Assembly: GCA_025966435.1 (NCBI GenBank)
Contig: JAICRQ010000227.1
Coordinates: 1-6,079, forward strand
Origin: Anaerolineales bacterium
Lineage (GTDB): Bacteria; Chloroflexota; Anaerolineae; Anaerolineales; Villigracilaceae
DNA length: 6,079 nucleotides
Direction of reading: 5' to 3'
Position numbers and translations under genes: made by a program. Numbering within the stretch: the first letter of the stretch is position 1; every line of letters begins with the position of its first letter. This document shows positions 1 through 5,032 of the stretch, piece by piece. Under the pieces are notes generated by a model. It saw only the letters and a list, made by a program, of their open reading frames with translations. It ran no database searches and was not told the DNA's origin.

Positions 1-972
1 CAAAAAACGTGTATTGGAATAGGAATCCTCACGTTATTCCTCATGGCATGTGGGGGACTACGTCTTATTATGCCGCTGACACCCACGGTTATGCCAACCT
101 TCCCAGCAACAGTGCTTCCATCATTTACGCCTTCACTGGCCGCGACGCTCACTCCAATTACATTTCCCACCCATACACCCACTCTGCCATCCACAGAGAC
201 GGCGCTTCCGACCCTCACCTTCGAGCCTAGCTTAACCCCCACACCTCATTGGGTATTCCAGGGACCCGGCGAAATTATCGTCCCAATCCTTCTGTATCAC
301 CACATCGGTTACTCGCTAGAGGCGGAAAATGAATATTATGTCTCACCGGAGACGTTCGATCGACAGATGAATCTTCTGTATCAGTGGGGCTATCGAACGA
401 TCTCTGTTGAGTTACTTTCGCGAGCGATCACCCAGGGAGCCGAGCTTCCTCCCAAACCGATCATCCTGACCTTTGATGATGGGAGCAAAACCACGTACAC
501 AACGACCCTCCCAATTATGCAGAGGTATGGCTTTACAGGCACAGCCTATATTGTTTACTACTATGTGGGTATCACAAACTACATGAATGCGGAGGAGATC
601 GGGGCGCTCCACGCCGCGGGTTGGGAGATCGGGAGTCATAGCCTGAGCCACGTCGATTTGACCACGCGCCCCGACCGGCAGGAAGATGAAATCGTGGGAT
701 CGCGCCGACAGCTAGAGTCACTCCTAGGAGTACCGGTCTTGAGTTTTGCGTATCCCTTCGGTGCCTATGATGACAGCTCATTAGGCTATGTTCGTTTCGC
801 GGGCTACATCGCTGCAATGGGACTGGGGAATGAATCAGTGCAGGACAGCAACAACTTGTTTTATTTATATCGCCAGCCAGTGCGAGGGACGGATGACTTG
901 CAAACCTTCACGTCACGATTACCCTGGCGGGAAGAAGTATATGATTTGCCTGCTGTTACGATCGTGCCGTAG
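1..972 (+). CDS. Polysaccharide deacetylase (NodB-fold) lipoprotein, 5' end cut by the window
   Basis: Likely a metal-dependent carbohydrate esterase (CE4/NodB fold) that removes N- or O-acetyl groups from a cell-envelope or extracellular polysaccharide. The frame is open from base 1, and the codons before the first ATG (43) encode a hydrophobic stretch ending in a lipobox, LMAC, with Cys at 49-51. The true start therefore lies upstream and the protein is probably lipid-anchored outside the membrane. Numbering from the ATG at 43, residues about 10-68 form a Thr/Pro-rich linker, then the catalytic domain starts with PILLYHHIG. Motif 1 is TFDDG (143-147, base Asp145 and metal Asp146), motif 2 is HSLSH (His199, His203, metal ligands), and YPFG (237-240) corresponds to motif 3. 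The core is intact, so activity is likely. The substrate (peptidoglycan, chitooligosaccharide or another glycan) cannot be told. The next gene is also a lipoprotein, 98 bases downstream. Confidence 0.9.
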   Translation, partial: QKTCIGIGILTLFLMACGGLRLIMPLTPTVMPTFPATVLPSFTPSLAATLTPITFPTHTPTLPSTETALPTLTFEPSLTPTPHWVFQGPGEIIVPILLYHHIGYSLEAENEYYVSPETFDRQMNLLYQWGYRTISVELLSRAITQGAELPPKPIILTFDDGSKTTYTTTLPIMQRYGFTGTAYIVYYYVGITNYMNAEEIGALHAAGWEIGSHSLSHVDLTTRPDRQEDEIVGSRRQLESLLGVPVLSFAYPFGAYDDSSLGYVRFAGYIAAMGLGNESVQDSNNLFYLYRQPVRGTDDLQTFTSRLPWREEVYDLPAVTIVP

Positions 973-1011
973 ATAGATCGGGGTCACTAAATTGTAACAG
1001 GCACTTTTTTT
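947..1011 (+). terminator. Possible weak terminator at the end of the deacetylase gene
   Basis: The segment 947-959 (TGCCTGCTGTTAC) can pair with 994-1003 (GTAACAGGCA) if three bases bulge out, and a run of seven T follows at 1005-1011. The loop is long (about 34 bases) and the left arm lies inside the coding region. An alternative shorter pairing is GTGCC (964-968) with GGCAC (1000-1004). It has the form of an intrinsic terminator but is a poor one. Confidence 0.3.
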
Positions 1012-1056
1012 CAAAGGGGAACAAATCCGGCTCCGCCAGAGTTGAATGAATAGAGA

Positions 1057-1063
1057 GAAGGAG
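1057..1063 (+). promoter_or_regulatory. Ribosome binding site of the small lipoprotein
   Basis: GAAGGAG lies seven bases before the ATG at 1071. This supports that start over the ATG at 1046, which opens a different frame without such a site. Confidence 0.75.
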
Positions 1064-1070
1064 AGCCGCG

Positions 1071-1445
1071 ATGAATATGAAATTGCTCATTGGTGTGCTG
1101 ATCCTTGTCCTTGCCACCTGCACGATCTACAGCCCCACGCCGAGGGGCAGTGGAATCGAAGGACAGGTGCTCCTCGGGCCGACGTGTCCCGTCGTCCAGG
1201 AAGGACAGGATTGCCCCGACCAACCGTATCAAGCAACGTTGACAGTCACCAGCCAGAACGGTGTGCAGGTCGCTCAGTTTCAGTCAGACGAGCAGGGCCG
1301 CTTCCGGGTGTCGCTCGTGCCGGGCGAATACATCCTGCACCCCGAATCTCCCAACGGTATCCCGTTCGCAGGCGACCAATCGTTTACCGTCGAGACCGGG
1401 CGGTACACACAGATCACCCTTCACTACGACAGCGGCATCCGTTAA
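1071..1445 (+). CDS. Small lipoprotein with a carboxypeptidase-regulatory-like domain
   Basis: A 124-residue exported lipoprotein of unknown role. Residues 1-17 are a signal peptide (MNMKLLIGVLILVLATC) with lipobox LATC, so Cys17 should be acylated. The start is fixed by a good ribosome binding site; a second ATG two codons on is less well spaced. After a short Ser/Pro/Gly spacer, residues about 28-120 look like a small beta-sandwich of the carboxypeptidase-regulatory or SpaA/Cna-B type: GIEGQVLLGPTCPV at the front, then a DEQGRFRVSLVPGEYILHP strand-turn-strand, and a final TQITLHYDSGIR strand. The Cys in GPTCP and the Cys in DCPD may form a disulfide. From memory, proteins with a GPTCPV start and a D(T/S)GIR end recur in Chloroflexota and actinobacteria, but none has a firm function that I know. 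No catalytic motif is visible. It may be a surface adhesion or structural module, and could be co-transcribed with the deacetylase. Confidence 0.85.
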   Translation: MNMKLLIGVLILVLATCTIYSPTPRGSGIEGQVLLGPTCPVVQEGQDCPDQPYQATLTVTSQNGVQVAQFQSDEQGRFRVSLVPGEYILHPESPNGIPFAGDQSFTVETGRYTQITLHYDSGIR

Positions 1446-1467
1446 CAGATCTCTTATGCCTTCTCCC

Positions 1468-1496
1468 TTGCCTTCACTTCATGGAGGCGCTATAAT
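1468..1496 (+). promoter_or_regulatory. Sigma-70-type promoter of the FmdB-family gene
   Basis: TTGCCT (1468-1473, four of six consensus bases) is followed after exactly 17 bases by a perfect TATAAT (1491-1496). Transcription should begin near 1503, giving a leader of about 27 bases that holds the ribosome binding site. It lies wholly in the gap after the lipoprotein stop codon, so the next gene is probably an independent unit. Confidence 0.75.
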
Positions 1497-1515
1497 GCCG
1501 TGCTGGTTGAATAGC

Positions 1516-1521
1516 AAGGAG
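1516..1521 (+). promoter_or_regulatory. Ribosome binding site of the FmdB-family gene
   Basis: AAGGAG, eight bases before the ATG at 1530, fixes that start. The product then begins MPVYTYRC, the normal N-terminus of the family. Confidence 0.8.
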
Positions 1522-1529
1522 AAGCAAGA

Positions 1530-1811
1530 ATGCCCGTTTATACCTATCGCTGCGACTCATGTGGAGTGCAATTCGAGCGCCATCAATCCTTCCAGGATGA
1601 ACCGCTGAAGACTTGCCCGGAGTGCCGCAAGAAATCATTGAAAAAAGTCATCACCCCCACCCGAGTCATTTTCAAGGGTTCGGGTTTTTACGCTACTGAC
1701 CATCGCTCCTCTTCCGGGAACGGGGCTCGTGAGACCAAGCCTGAAAAAACCGAGAAGAAGGAAGAAAGCAAGCCTTCTGAAACGAAGAGCAGCGAGAAAA
1801 CTAAAGAGTGA
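1530..1811 (+). CDS. FmdB-family zinc ribbon protein
   Basis: A 93-residue cytoplasmic protein of the FmdB putative regulatory family. The N-terminal MPVYTYRCDSCG start is typical. Two CxxC knuckles, Cys8-Cys11 and Cys29-Cys32, form one zinc ribbon, followed by the usual KVITPTRVIFKGSGFY segment (about residues 39-54). From about residue 58 the protein becomes a low-complexity Lys/Glu/Ser tail, probably disordered; such tails vary freely in this family. The name comes from a gene near formamidase operons, where a regulatory role was proposed. The molecular function of most members, including this one, is not established. It has its own promoter, ribosome binding site and downstream hairpin, so it is likely a single-gene transcript. 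Family assignment is secure; function is not. Confidence 0.93.
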   Translation: MPVYTYRCDSCGVQFERHQSFQDEPLKTCPECRKKSLKKVITPTRVIFKGSGFYATDHRSSSGNGARETKPEKTEKKEESKPSETKSSEKTKE

Positions 1812-1818
1812 CGCAATT

Positions 1819-1850
1819 AAAAAGAGAGAAGTCGAACTTCTCTCTTTTTT
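1819..1850. terminator. Strong, probably bidirectional intrinsic terminator between convergent genes
   Basis: A perfect 14-base-pair stem, 1819-1832 with 1836-1849, encloses a three-base loop (CGA). On the plus strand the stem ends in six T (1845-1850), followed by GTTTT, ending the FmdB-family gene eight bases after its stop codon. On the minus strand the stem ends in five T, suited to ending the leftward membrane-protein operon, whose last stop codon is at 1872-1874. Confidence 0.9.
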
Positions 1851-1871
1851 GTTTTAAGAACCTTCCGAACT

Positions 1872-2216
1872 TCAACAAACTGGAGCAGGCAGCCACGAAC
1901 TTACGATCACGTCCATTGTGATGCCATAGGCTACGGCGTTCCAGAATCGCATGCTGGCGGGTTGATCTTTCACTTTTTGCCAGTAGCCAGAAAAGACAAA
2001 GAATGTTGCCACGAGCGCCACGCCCAGGCGGATGAGAATACTCGTCCACGTGCCGAAACACCAGGGAGTCTGATTGCGAATCACCTCGACGGCGACGCTG
2101 TAGATCCAGCGCAGAATCACACCCGCGAACACCCCGACGAACACCTGAATCTTGGCCTTCGTGTCCTCCTGCTGGGTGACCAACCGGAAGCCAATCGCAT
2201 CATTGAAGCTGAACAT
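1872..2216 (-). CDS. Small multi-pass membrane protein, second copy of a tandem pair
   Basis: A 114-residue protein I do not recognise. It opens with a polar segment (FNDAI.FRL, then TQQEDT) and AKIQVF. Two clear hydrophobic helices follow: about residues 23-45 (VFVGVFAGVILRWIYSV) and 59-78 (SILIRLGVALVATFFVFSGY). After the second comes a charged loop, WQKVKDQPA, and a weaker hydrophobic stretch (about 93-108, AVAYGITMDVIVSSWL) that may be a third helix or lie on the membrane. It is about 60% identical by hand alignment to the gene just upstream. Relative to that copy it carries about six extra codons, near residues 40-58 between the conserved halves, and an extra PAPVC-type end. There is no signal peptide cleavage site, catalytic motif or metal site. 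The ATG at 2216 is fixed by a long AGGAGGAGGG (2221-2230), which overlaps the upstream stop codon. A role in membrane stress, transport or pore formation would be guesswork. Confidence 0.8.
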   Translation of the reverse strand: MFSFNDAIGFRLVTQQEDTKAKIQVFVGVFAGVILRWIYSVAVEVIRNQTPWCFGTWTSILIRLGVALVATFFVFSGYWQKVKDQPASMRFWNAVAYGITMDVIVSSWLPAPVC

Positions 2217-2220
2217 TTGA

Positions 2221-2230
2221 CCCTCCTCCT
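2221..2230 (-). promoter_or_regulatory. Ribosome binding site overlapping the upstream stop codon
   Basis: On the minus strand this reads AGGAGGAGGG. Its AGGAGG part sits eight bases before the ATG at 2216, and its first bases overlap the TAG stop (2229-2231) of the upstream paralogue. Only 12 bases separate stop and start, a layout that suggests translational coupling of the pair. Confidence 0.8.
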
Positions 2231-2549
2231 AATACGTCCATGGACCAACGAGAGCGTCTATGGAGACACCGTACGCCAGCGCATTCAAAAAGCGCATCCC
2301 TGCGGGCTGGTCTTTGACTTTTTGCCAGTAACCAGAAAAGACGAAGATGGTGGCAATCAATGCAACGACAATACGAGCAATTACAACGGAAAGATTGAAG
2401 GGGACTTGATCGCGGATCACATCGACGATGATCCAGCGCAGAATTACGCCGAGGAACACGCCAAAGAATACCTGGATCTTCGCGCCGGTATCCTCCTGCT
2501 GGGTTGCCAGCCGAAACCGAATGGCATCGTTGAAAATGAATGACTGCAT
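2229..2549 (-). CDS. Small multi-pass membrane protein, first copy of a tandem pair
   Basis: A 106-residue membrane protein of no family I recognise, paralogous to the gene 12 bases downstream. The start at 2549 is preferred over an in-frame ATG at 2606. AGGAG (2557-2561) lies seven bases before it, a TATAAT box lies at 2578-2583 between the two candidates, and the paralogue begins at the equivalent point (FNDAI.FRL). Conserved blocks shared with the paralogue are TQQEDT.AKIQVF, GVILRWI and FVFSGYWQKVKDQPA, then MRF.NA.AYG. Hydrophobic helices run about 25-47 and 54-72, with a possible third amphipathic or membrane stretch at about 90-103. The charged KVKD loop after helix 2 and the Arg at the end of helix 1 suggest these sides face the cytoplasm. 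It is the first gene of a two-gene operon and has its own promoter. Confidence 0.8.
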   Translation of the reverse strand: MQSFIFNDAIRFRLATQQEDTGAKIQVFFGVFLGVILRWIIVDVIRDQVPFNLSVVIARIVVALIATIFVFSGYWQKVKDQPAGMRFLNALAYGVSIDALVGPWTY

Positions 2550-2556
2550 CTGGCTT

Positions 2557-2561
2557 CTCCT
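2557..2561 (-). promoter_or_regulatory. Ribosome binding site that decides the start of the first membrane-protein gene
   Basis: AGGAG on the minus strand, seven bases before the ATG at 2547-2549. No comparable site precedes the longer alternative start at 2606. Confidence 0.8.
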
Positions 2562-2577
2562 GATTGGGGTTGGAATC

Positions 2578-2606
2578 ATTATAGCAAAGGGAAATGCCCA
2601 AAGCAA
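2578..2606 (-). promoter_or_regulatory. Sigma-70-type promoter of the tandem membrane-protein operon
   Basis: Read on the minus strand, TTGCTT (2601-2606) is followed after 17 bases by a perfect TATAAT (2578-2583). Transcription should start near 2571, about 22 bases before the ATG at 2549. The -35 box matches only TTG of the consensus, so expression is probably moderate or aided by a factor. Confidence 0.7.
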
Positions 2607-2809
2607 TTATCACTCTCAAAGTTATGATTCGAGTGAAAGCACCGAATCTTGAGTAAATGAAAAGATCCAAAGGGGTCTTTTTTCTGAACTATCTAATTGT
2701 TCTTCTTCGAGGATTTCTTCTTGGGCGCCTTTCTTTCTTACCCCTCAACGCCCGATCACGATCACGATGCCTGCTTGCGAACGGCTTTCTCATGATATTT
2801 TCGAACAAC
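2607..2809. other. Intergenic stretch between the dehydrogenase stop and the membrane-protein promoter
   Basis: About 200 bases without a supported gene. It holds a hairpin at 2660-2681, a short CGATCA-type tandem repeat near 2753-2767, and a Lys/Arg-rich minus-strand reading (2693-2809) that continues the dehydrogenase frame but is broken by stops at 2762-2764, 2756-2758, 2738-2740 and 2693-2695. A 73-codon plus-strand reading frame from 2657 has no ribosome binding site and runs into the antisense of the dehydrogenase. Confidence 0.6.
2660..2683. terminator. Possible terminator hairpin downstream of the dehydrogenase gene
   Basis: A nine-base stem, 2660-2668 with 2673-2681, closes a four-base loop. 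On the plus strand it includes one G-U pair and ends in six T (2678-2683). On the minus strand, the direction of the neighbouring genes, the same position is an A-C mismatch and four T at the stem end are followed by CATTT. It probably ends the hydrolase-dehydrogenase transcript, although its best form points the other way. Confidence 0.45.
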
Positions 2810-3547
2810 TTACAAGCGGCTGAGGCGTCCGCCGTCTGCGCGCACCATTGCGCCTTGCACGAAAGTGGCATCGTCTGAAGCAAGATATGCAATAGTGGCG
2901 GCCACCTGCTCTGGCTTGCCAACATCCGCAGGATTAATAACTTCTTGGCCGGATTTGACATTTGGGTTTTCCCAAAGCATTGGTGTATCGATTGCCCCCG
3001 GCAAGACCGCGTTGACACGAATTCCTTTGGGCTTTCCTTCCAGTGCAGCCGAGCGCGTCAGTGACAACAGGGCCGCTTTGGCAGCGGCATACGAAGAGAC
3101 CAAAGGGGTGGTCTCTATAGCATGAACACTTGAGACATTCACAATCGCGCCGCCAGCCTTCATTGTCAGAAAGGCCTGTTTCGTGAAAAAGAATGCACCC
3201 AACAAATCGACGCGCAACACGTTGAGCCAGTCACTTTCCTCATGTTCTTCCAGCGGCTTAAAGATCATGAGTCCGGCGTTGTTGACAACTATATCTAGCC
3301 GCCCAAATTTCTGTAGCGTATCCTTCACTGTGTTTTTAACCTGCACTTCTTTCGAAACGTCGCAGGTAGATGTCAATACATCGGGCGCGCCCACTTCGCG
3401 AACAGTTGCAGCGGCAGTTTGGGCAGCCTCTTCATCCAGGTCAGCGATGACAACGCGTGCCCCTTCCGAACCCAGTCTCTTCGCGGTTGCCAACCCGATG
3501 CCGCTGGCAGCACCCGTGATAATAGCCACTTTATCCGTAAATCTCAT
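2810..3547 (-). CDS. Classical short-chain dehydrogenase/reductase (SDR), probably NAD-dependent
   Basis: A 245-residue cytoplasmic oxidoreductase of the classical SDR family with a complete Rossmann fold, oxidising or reducing an alcohol/ketone on an unknown substrate. The cofactor motif TGAASGIG is at 11-18. Asp36 at the end of the second strand (VVIADLDEE) predicts NAD(H) rather than NADP(H). NNAG is at 89-92. The catalytic Ser140, Tyr153 and Lys157 are present (VSS, then YAAAK), and PG at 183-184 is followed by DTPM. The usual fourth catalytic residue, Asn in an N-x-x-G motif, is Asp114 here (VDLLGAFF). It starts 18 bases after the stop of the glycoside hydrolase, so the two are probably co-transcribed. 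The ribosome binding site is weak (AAGGA about 15 bases before the ATG), so its translation may lean on that of the upstream gene. Many annotations would say glucose or 3-oxoacyl reductase; neither is supported specifically. Confidence 0.92.
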   Translation of the reverse strand: MRFTDKVAIITGAASGIGLATAKRLGSEGARVVIADLDEEAAQTAAATVREVGAPDVLTSTCDVSKEVQVKNTVKDTLQKFGRLDIVVNNAGLMIFKPLEEHEESDWLNVLRVDLLGAFFFTKQAFLTMKAGGAIVNVSSVHAIETTPLVSSYAAAKAALLSLTRSAALEGKPKGIRVNAVLPGAIDTPMLWENPNVKSGQEVINPADVGKPEQVAATIAYLASDDATFVQGAMVRADGGRLSRL

Positions 3548-3565
3548 CTCTGCTACTTCTTGTCC

Positions 3566-4879
3566 TTAGCTTCCACTGTCGCTATTGGAAGGCGCGGTAG
3601 GGGTGATATTGCGTTTGCCGCGTGCCTGCTCGCGATGGCGCCTTGCCCATTGCTCATCGTGTTCGCTGGGTGGCACGACCGGAACGGTGAGACAGACGCT
3701 TTGCGTTGGCAACACCTCCCGCCACTCCGAGATGAGCTTCCGATACGCTTCACCTACCGGGCGGATGTTACGATCCAAATCATACAGGCCCACCGGATGG
3801 ATACGGTTGTTCTGCTCGCGAAGGGCAGTATCCCAATCTACCTGGTCGGTGAGCGAATACCAGGTAAACCCTACGATCGGGACGCCTTTGTTACGGACGC
3901 GGAGTACATTTGCCCATTGCTTCCACAACCAGTAAGCCGCTTCATCACCGCGCGGTCCTTGAACAAGGTTGGTCTCGGTATGCATCACAGGTAGGCGATA
4001 GCGTTCGTGGTACTGCCAGGTAATTTCATCATAGCCAAAAATCTCACCACTCGGGCGAGTACGACCATCAGATGCTACAAGATGTTCATTCGTCACATAG
4101 TAATCGTTCCCCATAATGCAGTGGGGTTTCATGCGATGCTCTTGAAAAAAGTGGTACTCTGCGCGCGTCATGCCGTTGTCCATCAGGTATTCGTACATCA
4201 GAGAGTCAACACGGCGGCCATAATTTAAGTCAAGCGATAGGAATCGCTTGGCGTTAAGAACTTCAGCAGATTGGATGGCTTCAGGATTATCGGGATGAAA
4301 ATATTCAGATGATTCGCTCTGTATGAATATAGCATCCGGGCGCACCTCGAGAATGGCCCGCATCGCAAGCACATTTGCTTTTGCAATATGCTTCAGTGCC
4401 GTGACAAAGCTCCGATCATCACTCAGCTGCTCGTTCCACCAACCGTACGCCGCGGAAAACATGGCGCAAATGAACATCTCATTGATGGGCGTATAAAGCT
4501 GCACCCAGGGGAATCGCCGAGCGAAATCACCTGCATAGGTGGCAAAAAGATCAGGAAATTCGGGATTCTGAAAGTTCCCGACCCAATCTGGCACGCCAAA
4601 GTGACACAGATCCGTAATGGCGATAATGTCGCGTGTGCGTAAATCATGGAATGTGACGTCGGTGAATTCCCAGTCATACTTACCCCGTCCCAGCCAGGTT
4701 CGATGAATGGGGGGGCCATAGCGTAAGAAATGGATCCCCAATTCCTGCACGAGCTCGAAATCCCGCTGCCAGTACTTATAATGACCGCATTTTTGCATTT
4801 CATCGACCCGCACGCGTCCTTGATCGATGGTTGGATAGGAATTTTCGACTCCGGTTGCAAATAGGAACATCGGTATCAT
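3566..4879 (-). CDS. GH1-like (clan A) glycoside hydrolase
   Basis: A 437-residue predicted retaining beta-glycosidase with a TIM-barrel fold of the GH1 type. Motifs in order: FATGVENSYPT (7-17) at the barrel entry, LGIHFLRYGPP (47-57), LCHFGVPDWVGNFQNPEFP (91-109), TPINE (130-134) with the likely acid/base Glu134, SESSEYFHP (188-196), HTETN (300-304) with the likely nucleophile Glu302, and FTWYSLTDQVDWD (338-350) with the substrate-site Trp340. These match a divergent GH1-like group that I recall as stand-alone proteins or fused to dTDP-4-dehydrorhamnose-reductase-type domains, rather than textbook beta-glucosidases. No signal peptide is present, so it should act in the cytoplasm. After about residue 390 comes a non-barrel tail: Pro-rich, then basic (RRHREQARGKR), then Ser/Thr-rich. 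The ribosome binding site is modest (AAGG ten bases before the ATG). It leads a probable operon with the SDR. The substrate is unknown. Confidence 0.88.
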   Translation of the reverse strand: MIPMFLFATGVENSYPTIDQGRVRVDEMQKCGHYKYWQRDFELVQELGIHFLRYGPPIHRTWLGRGKYDWEFTDVTFHDLRTRDIIAITDLCHFGVPDWVGNFQNPEFPDLFATYAGDFARRFPWVQLYTPINEMFICAMFSAAYGWWNEQLSDDRSFVTALKHIAKANVLAMRAILEVRPDAIFIQSESSEYFHPDNPEAIQSAEVLNAKRFLSLDLNYGRRVDSLMYEYLMDNGMTRAEYHFFQEHRMKPHCIMGNDYYVTNEHLVASDGRTRPSGEIFGYDEITWQYHERYRLPVMHTETNLVQGPRGDEAAYWLWKQWANVLRVRNKGVPIVGFTWYSLTDQVDWDTALREQNNRIHPVGLYDLDRNIRPVGEAYRKLISEWREVLPTQSVCLTVPVVPPSEHDEQWARRHREQARGKRNITPTAPSNSDSGS

Positions 4880-4975
4880 AGGAGTCGAACCTTGTGATTT
4901 TTCATCATTTGATTTTACCGCACCACTTAATCCGTAGGGACTTTCGACATCTTCTTACTAAAAAAGAATAACAGA

Positions 4976-5009
4976 AAAGACCCCAGATATAGCAAATCTG
5001 TGGGTCTTT
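4976..5009 (-). terminator. Intrinsic terminator of the tRNA-Asn transcript
   Basis: A 13-pair stem, 4976-4988 with 4996-5009 and one bulged base (T5001), encloses a seven-base loop. Reading leftward, TCTTTT follows at the end of the stem and another T run (TTCTTTTTT) lies a few bases on. It starts about 24 bases after the tRNA 3' end and 97 bases before the hydrolase start, so it should insulate the tRNA from the downstream operon. Confidence 0.85.
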
Positions 5010-5032
5010 ACGGGGAAAACTTCTGTATGTAG

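Larger units (their letters stand above)
1872..2549 (-). repeat. Tandem gene duplication (two diverged direct copies)
   Basis: The genes at 1872-2216 and 2229-2549 are direct repeats visible at DNA level. ACTTTTTGCCAGTA occurs at 1972-1985 and 2317-2330 (offset 345), and TCCTCCTGCTGGGT at 2164-2177 and 2491-2504 (offset 327). The 18-base difference matches the six extra codons in the left copy. Protein conservation is much stronger than DNA conservation, so the duplication looks old and selected rather than recent. Confidence 0.85.

Noticed and set aside
67..240. Thr/Pro-rich stretch as a possible DNA repeat
   Set aside because: The bias is at protein level (a flexible linker after the lipid anchor); the DNA units are not regular.
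1046..1495. 149-codon frame overlapping the small lipoprotein
   Set aside because: Arg/Pro/His-rich shadow of the lipoprotein frame. The lipoprotein has a signal peptide, lipobox and ribosome binding site; this frame has none of these.
1962..2543. 193-codon plus-strand open frame across both membrane-protein genes
   Set aside because: It is the exact antisense of the tandem pair, stays open because both copies share one frame, is strongly hydrophilic without any recognisable domain, and has no ribosome binding site or promoter.
2550..2606. Longer start (ATG at 2606) for the first membrane-protein gene
   Set aside because: It lies upstream of the TATAAT box, has no ribosome binding site, and adds 19 residues missing from the paralogue.
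2753..2767. Short tandem repeat of CGATCA
   Set aside because: About two and a half units only; too short to call a repeat element or binding array.
2657..2878. 73-codon plus-strand frame with a hydrophobic start
   Set aside because: No ribosome binding site or promoter, and its second part is antisense to the dehydrogenase C-terminus.
3419..3994. 191-codon plus-strand frame antisense to the dehydrogenase and hydrolase
   Set aside because: It spans the junction of two well-supported minus-strand genes and has no family features.
4912..4917. TAAAAT on the minus strand as a -10 box for the hydrolase operon
   Set aside because: Five of six bases match TATAAT, but no acceptable -35 box lies 16-19 bases upstream. 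The promoter of this operon is therefore not assigned.
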